From positions 1 through 34,787 of the forward strand of contig JADGOI010000013.1 in assembly GCA_017883075.1 (NCBI GenBank): 34,787 nucleotides of DNA, written 5' to 3'. Shown here piece by piece: positions 1 to 7,736 of this stretch. A program made the position numbers and the translations under genes. This stretch comes from Acidimicrobiales bacterium. Its GTDB lineage: Bacteria; Actinomycetota; Acidimicrobiia; Acidimicrobiales; RAAP-2. Numbering within the stretch: position 1 is the first letter of the stretch; every line of letters starts with the position of its first letter. The notes under the pieces are model-generated. The model was not told the origin of the DNA. It made no database searches and worked only from the letters and a program-made list of their open reading frames with translations.

Positions 1-15
1 AAACCCCCGGGGGCC

Positions 16-915
16 TCAACTCCCCAGACGTTCGCCGACTTCGGGACGCACACCCCGCAACCAATCGGCCACAGCCATAGGTTGCTTGCCTTCCGGCTGG
101 ACGGTTATCAGCCGGAGGCGGGTTCCCTCCCCGGCGGTGACCAGCTCCCCGGTCAGGGCACCCGGGCTGTCGCCCTCGGAGACCGTCGGCTCCCCACCGG
201 CCGGCGTGCCCCGATCAGCCCGCAGCACTCGCAGGCGCTTTCCTCGGAAGGTTGTCCACGCCCGTCCGAGGCTCACCACCCTCCTCAGATGGGCGGCGGC
301 CATCTCCCAATGCAGTTGGAGTTCCTCGGAGCGGATCTTCTCCGCGTAGGTGGGCTCGCCTGCCTGGGCGCGGGGAGTGGGCAGGCCGGCCAGTCCATCC
401 GCCAGATGGTCCTCCAGCAGCCGACAACCGATACCCACCAATCGCCGCTTCAGCTCGTCCACCGACTCGTTCTCGTCGATGGCGGTGTCTTCTTCGGCAT
501 AGATGGCCCCGGTGTCGAGGTCCACGTCCACCGCCATCAGACACACCGCGGTTTTGGCGTCGCCGGCCAGGATGGCCCGTTCCACCGGGGCCGCCCCTCT
601 CCAGCGAGGGAGCCGCGAAAAGTGCAGGTTCACCATCGGGATACGATCGAGGACTGCCGCCGGGATGATCCGGCCGTAGGCAACAACCACCCCGAGTTCG
701 GCGCCCGCACCGAGAACATCCTCGAGCACATCGGTGACCGGAAGTCCCAGCTCCATGGCGGCGGCCTTGACCGGGCTGGGAACGAGAGCACTCCCCCGCC
801 CCCTGCGCTTGTCTGGTCGGCTGACCACCAGCGCGATGTCGTGACCGGCAGCTACCAACGCCCGTAACGGGTCTACCGCCGCCTCCGGGGTTCCCAGATA
901 TACCAGTCGCACCAT
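16..915 (-). CDS. fmt: Methionyl-tRNA formyltransferase
   Basis: This enzyme transfers a formyl group from 10-formyl-THF to the amino group of Met-tRNAfMet in the cytoplasm, making the initiator tRNA competent. At 299 aa it is close to the usual 305-315. The formyltransferase domain fills residues 1-180. The signature SRLPRWRGAAP is at 100-110, and the catalytic set is present as N96, H98 and D134 (in VDLDTG). The C-terminal tRNA-binding domain follows from about residue 200. It lies downstream of def, whose product removes the same formyl group, and is separated from it by 135 bp. A TANNNT hexamer 8 nt before the ATG (924-929) may give it its own leaderless promoter. The stop codon lies 15 bp from the window edge. 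Identification is certain. Confidence 0.97.
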   Translation of the reverse strand: MVRLVYLGTPEAAVDPLRALVAAGHDIALVVSRPDKRRGRGSALVPSPVKAAAMELGLPVTDVLEDVLGAGAELGVVVAYGRIIPAAVLDRIPMVNLHFSRLPRWRGAAPVERAILAGDAKTAVCLMAVDVDLDTGAIYAEEDTAIDENESVDELKRRLVGIGCRLLEDHLADGLAGLPTPRAQAGEPTYAEKIRSEELQLHWEMAAAHLRRVVSLGRAWTTFRGKRLRVLRADRGTPAGGEPTVSEGDSPGALTGELVTAGEGTRLRLITVQPEGKQPMAVADWLRGVRPEVGERLGS

Positions 916-923
916 GGGCCTGG

Positions 924-929
924 ACGCTA
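924..929 (-). promoter_or_regulatory. Possible -10 hexamer of fmt (leaderless type)
   Basis: On the minus strand TAGCGT sits 8 nt before the fmt ATG at 915, which would place transcription initiation at the start codon. No convincing -35 box is visible. The 135-bp def-fmt gap is otherwise without a gene and could equally be transcribed through from def. Confidence 0.35.
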
Positions 930-1050
930 CAGGTGGTTGTCCCTACCCGGGTGACCCAGCTCGAAGTGCTCGATCTGGGGATTGGGTGGGCGGGCTCCCG
1001 CGCCGCATCATCCGGTCAGAACTACCGGGTCCGACCGGGTCGAGACGACC

Positions 1051-1602
1051 TCAGATCTCCCGTTCATCGCTCGACGACGCCGATACCAGCGTGGACTCCA
1101 ATGCGGTGGTATCGAAGCCCAGTGCCCGATCGCGTAACACCCGCAATGCCTGCTTGCGCATGTCATCCTCCAGTCGCTCCACCATCAGGACACCATCGAG
1201 ATGGTCGACCTCGTGTTGAAAGACCCGGCCAAGGAACTCGTCGGCCTCGATCGACACTTCCCCGCCATCGAGGTCGTAGCCACGGATGTGCACCTCCATC
1301 GGTCGGACGATCCCCAACCGGAGGTCGGGAATGGAGAGACACCCTTCCTCGTGGTACCACTCACCGGCCGTCTCCACGATGGCCGGGTTGATCATCACCT
1401 CGGGCCCCTCACCCACGTCATAGACGAACAGCCGTTTTTGCACTCCGACCTGGGGGGCGGCCAAACCGGCGCCCACCGCGGCATACATGGTGTCCACCAT
1501 GTCATCCACCAGGCGGGCGAGTGCCCCGTCGATCTGGTCGACGTCCCGAGCCACCTGTTTGAGCACCGGATCTCCATAGGTGCGGACCGAATAGGTGGAC
1601 AT
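1051..1602 (-). CDS. def: Peptide deformylase
   Basis: Metalloenzyme that removes the N-formyl group from nascent proteins. With the chosen start it has 183 aa. All three family motifs are present: GLAAPQVG (46-53), EGCLS with the metal ligand Cys88, and HEVDH with ligands His130 and His134 and catalytic Glu131. An in-frame ATG three codons upstream (1611) is possible. The start at 1602 is preferred because a good promoter (GTGACA, 18 nt, TAGAAT) ends 7 nt before it, implying a leaderless mRNA starting at MSTYSVRTYGDP, the usual N-terminus for this family. It is followed by fmt, the functional partner. The C-terminal tail after residue 165 is variable and Ser/Glu rich. Confidence 0.96.
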   Translation of the reverse strand: MSTYSVRTYGDPVLKQVARDVDQIDGALARLVDDMVDTMYAAVGAGLAAPQVGVQKRLFVYDVGEGPEVMINPAIVETAGEWYHEEGCLSIPDLRLGIVRPMEVHIRGYDLDGGEVSIEADEFLGRVFQHEVDHLDGVLMVERLEDDMRKQALRVLRDRALGFDTTALESTLVSASSSDEREI

Positions 1603-1609
1603 GCCGGCC

Positions 1610-1639
1610 ATTCTACGGCGTGCCCCGTCGATGTGTCAC
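1610..1639 (-). promoter_or_regulatory. Promoter of def(-fmt)
   Basis: On the minus strand a -35 box GTGACA (1634-1639, five of six matches to TTGACA) is followed by an 18-nt spacer and the -10 box TAGAAT (1610-1615, five of six matches to TATAAT). The ATG at 1602 follows after 7 nt, so the transcript should begin at the start codon. This is the best sigma-A-like promoter seen in the window and separates def-fmt from priA. Confidence 0.65.
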
Positions 1640-1676
1640 CGTGCGGAGCCCGAGCGGTCACCCCAGCTGGGTGCTC

Positions 1677-3503
1677 TCAGACATCGATCGGATCCACCTC
1701 CACCCGGAGTCGGCCCGCCGGCCGAGAGGTCGACGCCAACCCGTCGCACAAGGTTCGATGATCTGCCGCCCTTATCAACCAGCGGTCAGGATCCGTGAAC
1801 GACAGGGAGAGCCCACCGACCGCCCGGAGTGCCTCGGCGTAGTCCGCGGACCCCGGGCCCCGCAACAGGGCCAGGACGCCAAATGGCGGGAGGGCCAGGG
1901 CCTCCCGGAGCTTCCGTTCGGGCTCGGAAAGAAGAGTCGGGTCGGCATGTGCCGCGGCTCGGAGCACCTCGTGATGGGGGATTCGGGTCTGGACGAGAAG
2001 CCGACCGCCAGCCCCCCTGCCCCCGACCAGGCATGACGCCCGTGCCAGCAGAGCAAGCGCCTCCTCCCCGCCCCCGAAGCGGGGGGCCAACAGGTGTTGG
2101 TCGAAATCGAGGAATGCCACCGCGTCGACCCTCGAGACTCGGTGCAGGGCCGCTTCGGTCCCCACCACCAAGCGGGCGCCAGAGCCCGAAGAGTCGGCCG
2201 AGTCGCCGGTCAGCTCGGTGGCCTTCACCCCGACCAAGGCCGAGAGTTCCTCGGTGGCCCGGGACACGCCGATCCGGACCACCTTCAACCGGGTGGAATC
2301 GCACTCTCCACACATGGCAGGTCGAGCGTGTCCGCACCGCCGGCACTCCAGGTCACCGCCCAACTCTGCCTGGGCCACCGGGCCACCGCAGCGGGTGCAC
2401 CGGGCCAGGGCCCCGCACAGTGCGCAGGCCAACAGGCGGGCCCGTCCCTTCCGGTTCAGGATGCACACCGCCCGGCCCGAGGGGGTATCGAGCACCGAGT
2501 GCAGGAGCTGGGCCAGGCGCTCGGAGAACAGCCCGGTGCGGGGATCGTCCCCGGTTCGGTCGACCACTTCGACGACGGGCCATCCGCGGCGCTCCACCGC
2601 CCGCTCCGTCGTCACCAGCGCTCCCTGCTCGAGACGAACCACCGGAGGACAGGGCGTCACCAGCACCACCGGTGCCTCATCCCGTTTCCCCCGTTCGATC
2701 ACCACGTCCACGGCTGACCACGTAGGCGAGCGCTCCTCCCGGTAGGCCTCGTCGTGGGCATCGAGTACCACCGCGGCCCTGAGCCGCTCCAGCGGGGCCC
2801 ATGCTCCCGATCGGGTCCCCACCACCACACTCCTCCCGGACCGTGCCGCTTCCCACTCTTCGGGGAGCATTGCCACTGCTACCCCGGATCGCCGCAGCCT
2901 GTCTGCCAACTGCGAGGCTCGGGTATGGGACGGTGCCAGCATCAATACTCCCGCCGAGCCCATCCGGTGGATGAGCTCGAGGGCGATCAGCGAGGCGTCG
3001 AGGGCCGGGGCAAGCCGGACCACGGAGAGTGACGGGGCACCGCCGAGCGCCTTGGTGACGATTCCCACCGACGCCCCACCGGGTGACGACACCGAGGCCG
3101 AAACAGGCGGCCCGGAGCCGGACCGGGACTGCCCGGGGTGGGAAGCACCGCTACCCGACCTGACCACACGCGGCGGCGATGCCGTCCCCAGGAATGCCGA
3201 CACCGGGCCCGCCCACCGCCACGCCGCCCACTCCGCCAGCGCCACCACCCTCTCGGGTGGTCCCTCTCCACTGGAGAGGGAGATCGGCTTGGGAACGACC
3301 CCGACGGGAGGGACCACGTTGTCCTCGATCACCCAGGCGCCGACCCGGCGCCCGTGGAGGTTGATGCGCACCCGGCTGCCCACCCGGATGCCGGCCGACA
3401 TGCTCTCGGGGACCGTATAGTCGAACCGCCGATGAATGGCGGGAACGTCGGGGACCAACCGGACCACCCGTTCCCCCTGGCGGCTGGGCCCCGTTGTCGG
3501 CAT
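1677..3503 (-). CDS. priA: PriA primosomal protein, actinobacterial degenerate-helicase type
   Basis: Replication restart protein that recognises stalled forks and loads the replicative helicase. The protein has 608 aa from the ATG at 3503; the frame stays open upstream only because it runs antiphase to metK. The N-terminal 3'-DNA-binding domain (RFDYTVPESM) is clear. Eight cysteines in four CxxC pairs (CALC, CTRC, CRRC, CGEC) form the zinc-binding region. The helicase core is decayed: the Walker A site reads APALDASLIALE with no GxGKT, the DEEH box reads LDAHDEAY, and the arginine-finger region lacks QVAGRAGR. This matches my recollection of PriA annotations in mycobacteria and Streptomyces. 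A low-complexity Gly/Ser/Pro linker sits after the N-domain. It starts 23 bp after metK and is probably co-transcribed with it. Confidence 0.93.
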   Translation of the reverse strand: MPTTGPSRQGERVVRLVPDVPAIHRRFDYTVPESMSAGIRVGSRVRINLHGRRVGAWVIEDNVVPPVGVVPKPISLSSGEGPPERVVALAEWAAWRWAGPVSAFLGTASPPRVVRSGSGASHPGQSRSGSGPPVSASVSSPGGASVGIVTKALGGAPSLSVVRLAPALDASLIALELIHRMGSAGVLMLAPSHTRASQLADRLRRSGVAVAMLPEEWEAARSGRSVVVGTRSGAWAPLERLRAAVVLDAHDEAYREERSPTWSAVDVVIERGKRDEAPVVLVTPCPPVVRLEQGALVTTERAVERRGWPVVEVVDRTGDDPRTGLFSERLAQLLHSVLDTPSGRAVCILNRKGRARLLACALCGALARCTRCGGPVAQAELGGDLECRRCGHARPAMCGECDSTRLKVVRIGVSRATEELSALVGVKATELTGDSADSSGSGARLVVGTEAALHRVSRVDAVAFLDFDQHLLAPRFGGGEEALALLARASCLVGGRGAGGRLLVQTRIPHHEVLRAAAHADPTLLSEPERKLREALALPPFGVLALLRGPGSADYAEALRAVGGLSLSFTDPDRWLIRAADHRTLCDGLASTSRPAGRLRVEVDPIDV

Positions 3504-3526
3504 CAGCCCGGGGCTCGGCGCGGCTC

Positions 3527-4735
3527 TCAGAGTCCGAGGGCCTGCTTCAAGTCGTCGACCCGCAGCGTCTCTTCCCAGGTGAACTCTTTTTCGCTCCGGC
3601 CGAAGTGGCCATAGGTGGCGGTCTTCCGGTAGATCGGACGTTTGAGATCGAGATCCCGAACAATGGCGGCCGGACGGAGGTCGAAGATCTCGTCGACCGC
3701 CTTGGCGATTTGCGCCGGATCGACCTTTTCGGTGCCGAATGTCTCCACCAGCAGGGACACCGGGCGAGCCACACCGATGGCGTAGGCCACCTGCACCTCG
3801 CATCGGCTGGCGGCACCGGCGGCCACAACGTGCTTGGCCACCCACCGGGCGGCATAGGCCGCTGACCTGTCCACCTTGGACGGGTCCTTTCCCGAGAAGG
3901 CGCCGCCACCGTGCCGGGCCATGCCACCGTAGGTGTCGACGATGATCTTCCGACCGGTGAGCCCGGTGTCGGCATGCGGTCCCCCAAGCTCGAACACCCC
4001 TGTCGGGTTGGCCAGAATCCGTACGTTGTCGGTATCCAACTCGGTAGGCAGTAACGGGTTGATCACATGGTCACGGAGGTCAGGCAGCAGCAGAGTGTCG
4101 AGATCGACACCCGGGTCATGTTGGGTCGAGATCAGCACCGTCTCGAGGGCCACCGGGCGACCTTTGTCATAGGTGACGCTGACCTGGGTCTTGCCGTCGG
4201 GACGGAGGTACGGGAGAACTCCCACCCTGCGCACCTGGGCCAGACGTTGGGCCATCCGGTGGGCCAACCAGATGGGCAGCGGCATCAGGTCGGGAGTTTC
4301 GTCGCAGGCGTACCCGAACATCATGCCCTGGTCCCCGGCACCCTGGGCGTTCAGCTTGTCCTCTCCACCGGTTCCGGCCCGCACCTCGAAGGCGTTGTCC
4401 ACGCCCTGGCCGATGTCAGGCGATTGTTCATCGAGTGCCACCAAGACCCCGCAGGTCTTGCCGTTGATGCCATAGGCGTCATTGTCGTACCCGATGTCGA
4501 GCACCGTTTGACGAACCAGGGTGGGTATGTCCACGTAGGTGGTGGTGGTGATCTCACCGGCCACCAGCACCAGGCCGGTGGTCAACAGGGTCTCGCACGC
4601 CACCCGGCTGTTCGGGTCATCGGTCAACAGGGCGTCGAGGACGGCGTCCGAGATCTGGTCGGCCATCTTGTCGGGGTGGCCTTCGGTGACCGACTCGGAG
4701 GTGAATGTGTATCGGGTGCTCACTGGTGGTTCCAT
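3527..4735 (-). CDS. metK: S-adenosylmethionine synthase
   Basis: Makes S-adenosylmethionine from methionine and ATP in the cytoplasm. The 402-aa length is normal. The family motifs are all present: [16 protein letters not shown] (15-30) binding ATP and metal, [12 protein letters not shown] near residue 131, and the P-loop-like [19 protein letters not shown] near residue 275. The ATG at 4735 is kept; a GTG four codons later (4723), preceded by GGAACC, could be the true start since homologues often begin near [13 protein letters not shown]. About 97 bp separate it from coaBC. I saw no SAM riboswitch core in that gap. It is followed by priA. Confidence 0.97.
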   Translation of the reverse strand: MEPPVSTRYTFTSESVTEGHPDKMADQISDAVLDALLTDDPNSRVACETLLTTGLVLVAGEITTTTYVDIPTLVRQTVLDIGYDNDAYGINGKTCGVLVALDEQSPDIGQGVDNAFEVRAGTGGEDKLNAQGAGDQGMMFGYACDETPDLMPLPIWLAHRMAQRLAQVRRVGVLPYLRPDGKTQVSVTYDKGRPVALETVLISTQHDPGVDLDTLLLPDLRDHVINPLLPTELDTDNVRILANPTGVFELGGPHADTGLTGRKIIVDTYGGMARHGGGAFSGKDPSKVDRSAAYAARWVAKHVVAAGAASRCEVQVAYAIGVARPVSLLVETFGTEKVDPAQIAKAVDEIFDLRPAAIVRDLDLKRPIYRKTATYGHFGRSEKEFTWEETLRVDDLKQALGL

Positions 4736-4832
4736 TCTCTTCAGGAAGTGTCGTTACGAGGTTGCAGGGTGCAGATGAGGCTAGGTGATAACGACGCCGG
4801 CAGCGACGTGAAGGGGCGAGGTGACCCGCCGC

Positions 4833-6038
4833 CTATCGCGCCGACAAGAGAGCGACCACCCTATCCAAGACTGCATCTGCCACTCTCATCTTGCTGGTCA
4901 ACGATATTTCTGTGGTGTATCCGTCGGCCCCTAGCACCGTGACGGCGTTGGTGTCGTGGTCGAATCCGACTCCGGCAGCGGACACGTCGTTGGCAACCAT
5001 CAGGTCGACCCCTTTGCCCACCAATTTCGCGGTCGCCCGCTCGGTCACCTCATCGGTTTCCGCTGCGAAGCCAACCAGGATCTGATCCGAGGTCCGGCGC
5101 CGTCCGAGCTCAGCCAAGATGTCAGGGGTCGGCTCGAGGATGAGTTCGGGGATCCCGTCGGACTTGTGGAGCTTGGACGGGGACATCTTCTTGGGCCGGA
5201 AATCGGCCACTGCAGCCGCCATCACCACCACATCGGCGCCCGCCCCACGATCGAGCATGGCCGCCTCCATGTCGGCGGCGGTTTCCACCCGGTAGACGGC
5301 AACCCGGTGGGTCACCGGGCGGTCGGTGGTGGTCACCAACTCCACCTCGGCTCCTCGGCGGGCGGCGGCCTCGGCGATGGCGTGGCCCTGCTTGCCCGAT
5401 GACCGGTTGGTCAACACCCGCACCGGGTCGATCGGCTCACGGGTACCACCGGCCGACACCACAACTCTCACCCCAGCCAGATCCAGGGTCGTGCGGGAGT
5501 CCAGCAGGCTGAGCACCGCGTCAACGATCACGGCGGGGTCAGCCAGTCGGCCCGAGCCGACATCACCACCAGCCAGTCGCCCATCGTCGGGCGGGATGAT
5601 CACCACGCCCCGGGACCGCAAGGTGTCCAGGTTCTGCTGTACGGCCGGGTGGTCCCACATCTCGGTGTGCATGGCCGGGCACACCACCACCGTGGCGGCA
5701 GTGGCCAACAAGGTGGTCGTCAACAAGTCGTCGGCCAGGCCATTGGCATAGCGGGCCAAGAGATCGACGGTGGCCGGAGCCACCACCACCACGTCGGCCA
5801 ACTGGCCGAGCCGGGTGTGGGGTATGGGCGAGGCCTCGTTCCACAAGCTGGTCTGGACTGGCTCGGAACCGAGCGCGTTGAACGTGGTGGCTCCGACGAA
5901 GTGGACGGCACGCTCGGTCAGCACCGGCGCCACGTGCACTCCGGCGTCAACCAGGCGACGACAGATCTCCACCGCCTTGTAGGCGGCGATCCCGGCAGAC
6001 ACTCCGAGCACTACGAAGGGTTTGGTGCCGCCCGTCAT
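4833..6038 (-). CDS. coaBC: Bifunctional CoaBC: phosphopantothenoylcysteine synthetase/decarboxylase
   Basis: Catalyses two steps of coenzyme A synthesis: ligation of cysteine to 4'-phosphopantothenate (CoaB, CTP-dependent) and FMN-dependent decarboxylation of the product (CoaC). The 401-aa protein begins at MTGGTKPF, 19 bp after rpoZ. The CoaC flavoprotein domain (about 1-180) has the GVSAGIAAYKA motif, active-site His74 (PIPHTRLG) and PAMHTEMW (121-128), where the classical form reads PxMNxxMW. The CoaB domain (about 190-401) starts with SAGGTREPIDPVRVLTNRSS and contains KLHKSDG. The position of the E. coli CoaC catalytic Cys (ACGDIG) reads AGGDVG, so that Cys is absent. I recall the same in mycobacterial CoaBC. 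Confidence 0.95.
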   Translation of the reverse strand: MTGGTKPFVVLGVSAGIAAYKAVEICRRLVDAGVHVAPVLTERAVHFVGATTFNALGSEPVQTSLWNEASPIPHTRLGQLADVVVVAPATVDLLARYANGLADDLLTTTLLATAATVVVCPAMHTEMWDHPAVQQNLDTLRSRGVVIIPPDDGRLAGGDVGSGRLADPAVIVDAVLSLLDSRTTLDLAGVRVVVSAGGTREPIDPVRVLTNRSSGKQGHAIAEAAARRGAEVELVTTTDRPVTHRVAVYRVETAADMEAAMLDRGAGADVVVMAAAVADFRPKKMSPSKLHKSDGIPELILEPTPDILAELGRRRTSDQILVGFAAETDEVTERATAKLVGKGVDLMVANDVSAAGVGFDHDTNAVTVLGADGYTTEISLTSKMRVADAVLDRVVALLSAR

Positions 6039-6057
6039 GCCGATCGGGCCAACCTGA

Positions 6058-6450
6058 CTAGTCGGTGGGCTCGGATTGGGCGAGAGCGTCATCGGCGCCT
6101 TCGACGGCCACCAATCCCGCCTCGGACGCGGTCCCGGCCTGTTCGGCCAGTGCGGCTTCCGCCGCCAGCGCGGCCTCGGCGGCCAGCGCGGCCTCTTCCT
6201 CGGGATCGGGACGGCTGTAGGTGGCCTTTCCTGCCGCCACCTCTTCGAACGCGATCGACAGGGGCTTGCCCGACAACGAGGCCACCTGCGGTGGCACCAC
6301 GACACCCAGGCCCTCGCCCAGGGAGTTGTAGTAGCTGTTCACCTGACGGGCACGGCGGGAAGCCAGCGCCACCAAGGTGAACTTGGAGTCCACCTTGTCG
6401 AGGAGGTCCTCGATGGGTGGGTCCATCAGTGTGCTGCGGTTCTGGGCCAT
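6058..6450 (-). CDS. rpoZ: DNA-directed RNA polymerase omega subunit
   Basis: Omega helps assemble and stabilise core RNA polymerase. The conserved part is residues 1-85, with PIEDLLDKVDSKFTLVALASRRARQ (split here only for length: PIEDLLDKVDSKF, then TLVALASRRARQ) and GKPLSIAFEEVAAGK. From about residue 84 there is an acidic, alanine-rich tail (EEEAALAAEAALAAEAALAE) encoded by three 18-bp tandem units, making the protein about 130 aa against roughly 90 for the core family. The ATG at 6450 shares its A with the gmk TGA; the GTG one codon upstream (6453) would give a 4-nt overlap. Either way translation is coupled to gmk. coaBC follows after 19 bp. Confidence 0.93.
   Translation of the reverse strand: MAQNRSTLMDPPIEDLLDKVDSKFTLVALASRRARQVNSYYNSLGEGLGVVVPPQVASLSGKPLSIAFEEVAAGKATYSRPDPEEEAALAAEAALAAEAALAEQAGTASEAGLVAVEGADDALAQSEPTD
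6146..6199 (-). repeat. Three tandem 18-bp units in the 3' part of rpoZ
   Basis: Three consecutive 18-bp units (6146-6163, 6164-6181, 6182-6199), nearly identical, encode three copies of an Ala-Glu hexapeptide of the type AALAAE at the start of the omega C-terminal tail. In-frame unit length means copy-number change would not break the gene. Confidence 0.8.
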
Positions 6451-7076
6451 CACGATCCTTCAGATGCGTCGTCGGGTGGGGCGTCGAGGGCTTCTTCTTC
6501 GCCTCTGGCGGTTCCGCCAGCCGTTTCGCCCCCAAGGTGGGCAGCGGAACGGCAACTATCCACTATACCGGTCACATCGGCAACGGCCCGCATCAGGCCA
6601 TCATTGATGACCACCGCATCGGCAATTCGTCGGCCGATGGACTCTTCTTCGGCACCGGCCTCCAGCCGTTTGGCCACATGATCCTCGTCGTCGCCACGCT
6701 CCCGGAGCCGCTCGGCTTGAATTTCGGATGTGGGCGGTAGGAGCAGGATCAGCGTGGCATCGGGTCGTTGCGCCCGCACCTGTCGGGCGCCCTGCAAGTC
6801 GATCTCGAGGAGTACGTCGACGCCATCGGGGGGTTGGGGCACCGGGGTCCCGTACAAATTGCCCAGGAACTCGGCCCATTCGAAGAAGCCTCCGGAGTTG
6901 GCCTTCTCCTCGAACGAGGCGCGATCGACAAAACAGTAGGCATCCTCGGCTTCTCCCGGTCGCCGGTGGCGGGTGGTCCACGACCGGCTGAGCCAGAGCC
7001 GCGGGTCGTGCTCGACCAACCTGGCGGCGATGGTCCCCTTTCCGGCTCCCCCGGGGCCGAAGAGGACGAAGATCAT
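6450..7076 (-). CDS. gmk: Guanylate kinase
   Basis: Phosphorylates GMP to GDP with ATP, feeding GTP, dGTP and (p)ppGpp pools. The P-loop GPGGAGKGT (7-15) opens the protein almost directly, followed by the GMP-binding segment SRSWTTRHRRPGE and the LID region (RLRERGDDEDHVAKRL). At 208 aa it is typical, but the last 25 residues are an acidic, Gly/Ala-rich tail unlike the family core. The stop overlaps the rpoZ start, and mihF lies 41 bp upstream. Together they form the mihF-gmk-rpoZ-coaBC operon typical of Actinobacteria. Confidence 0.96.
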   Translation of the reverse strand: MIFVLFGPGGAGKGTIAARLVEHDPRLWLSRSWTTRHRRPGEAEDAYCFVDRASFEEKANSGGFFEWAEFLGNLYGTPVPQPPDGVDVLLEIDLQGARQVRAQRPDATLILLLPPTSEIQAERLRERGDDEDHVAKRLEAGAEEESIGRRIADAVVINDGLMRAVADVTGIVDSCRSAAHLGGETAGGTARGEEEALDAPPDDASEGS

Positions 7077-7117
7077 CGGGCCGGGCCGGCGGGCGGCCGG
7101 GCCCGACGGAGAGTTGC

Positions 7118-7435
7118 TCAGCGAGCGGTCTCGCGGAGCAGCGACTGGCGCTGATTGCTCCCGAGTCCCTGAAGGCGACGACTCTCACTGATCCCCACCG
7201 TGTCCATCAATCGCCGGGCCTTGACCTTGCCGAGACCGGGAAGCGCCTCGAGAACCGAGATCACTTTCATCTTCCCTATCGTCTCGTCGCCGTCGGCGGC
7301 AGTGAGGAGCTCGGGGAGCTTCAGTTGTCCCATTTTGAGCCTCGCCTTGACCTCGGCCCGCTCACGGCGGACCTTGGCGGCCTTGGCCAGGGCGGCTTGG
7401 CGCTGTTCGGGCGTAAGTGCGGGCGGTTGCGGCAT
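7118..7435 (-). CDS. mihF: Actinobacterial integration host factor (MihF/sIHF)
   Basis: Small basic nucleoid-associated protein specific to Actinobacteria; the mycobacterial relative supports phage integration and the Streptomyces one shapes the nucleoid. The 105-aa protein has a basic N-terminal helix (AALAKAAKVRRERAEVKARLK) and a C-terminal helix-two-turns-helix DNA-binding segment (ALPGLGKVKARRLMDTVG then ISESRRLQGLGSNQ). The start at 7435 (MPQPPALTP) fits the family length and lies 7 nt after a -10 box; the open frame further upstream overlaps the divergent gene and was dropped. It heads the run mihF-gmk-rpoZ-coaBC. Confidence 0.94.
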   Translation of the reverse strand: MPQPPALTPEQRQAALAKAAKVRRERAEVKARLKMGQLKLPELLTAADGDETIGKMKVISVLEALPGLGKVKARRLMDTVGISESRRLQGLGSNQRQSLLRETAR

Positions 7436-7442
7436 GCCCGCG

Positions 7443-7471
7443 ACGATAGCGCCTCTGCGAGCGCCGGTCAC
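7443..7471 (-). promoter_or_regulatory. Promoter of the mihF-gmk-rpoZ-coaBC operon
   Basis: On the minus strand GTGACC (7466-7471), a 17-nt spacer and TATCGT (7443-7448) precede the mihF ATG by 7 nt, so the mRNA would be leaderless. The -35 box resembles the GTGACA of the def promoter. Confidence 0.6.
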
Positions 7472-7493
7472 GATGAATGGCGAGGAGATGGCC

Positions 7494-7736
7494 ATGGTGG
7501 ATCTCAATGCCGGTCCGGGAGACGGCGAGACGCCCATTTCCTCGGACCTCGCGATTCTGAATTGTGCGACCAGCGTCAATCCCTCCTTTGGTCTTCACGC
7601 CGGGAATCAGAGGGTGATCCGGGACAGCGCCATCGCCGCGACCGAGTACGGAGTGGTCATCGGCGCCCAGGTGTCCTTCCGGTTTCACCTGACCGGCGAA
7701 CATCGAGGTAGCCGGATCGCTACAGTCGATGCATGA
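7494..7736 (+). pseudogene. Truncated PxpA (LamB/YcsF family, 5-oxoprolinase subunit A) remnant
   Basis: This 80-codon frame matches only the first third of PxpA, a roughly 250-aa protein that with PxpB and PxpC cleaves 5-oxoproline to glutamate. It follows the family from the opening (M)VDLNA through DLAILNCATSVN, GLHAGNQRVIRD and GVVIGAQVSF. It then stops where intact proteins continue with a PDLxGFGRR segment. Signature positions are altered: NAD reads NAG, the N-A-C-G-F-H-A-G-D stretch reads NPSFGLHAGN, and GAHPSYPD reads GAQVSFRF. A good Shine-Dalgarno (GAGGAG, 7482-7487) lies 6 nt before the ATG. The TGA overlaps the ATG of the aldehyde dehydrogenase as ATGA. No pxpB or pxpC is nearby. 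A functional small protein cannot be excluded. Confidence 0.7.
7721..7726 (+). promoter_or_regulatory. Possible -10 hexamer of the aldehyde dehydrogenase gene
   Basis: TACAGT lies 6 nt before the ATG at 7733 and would yield a leaderless mRNA. A weak CGAACA at 18 nt upstream spacing could be the -35. The hexamer lies inside the last codons of the PxpA remnant. Confidence 0.45.

Noticed and set aside
4-13. CCCCCGGGGG palindrome just after fmt.
   Set aside because: A 10-bp perfect palindrome without a loop cannot form a terminator stem, and the context lies outside the window.
3504-3845. N-terminal extension of priA into metK.
   Set aside because: The added 114 residues are Arg/Gly-rich out-of-frame metK sequence; homology begins at MPTTGPSRQGE.
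4736-4832. Possible SAM riboswitch before metK.
   Set aside because: The gap is 97 bp and shows no recognisable SAM-binding core or terminator.
7200-7493. Upstream extension of the PxpA remnant frame through mihF.
   Set aside because: That part is antisense to mihF; PxpA similarity starts at 7494, where a Shine-Dalgarno fits.
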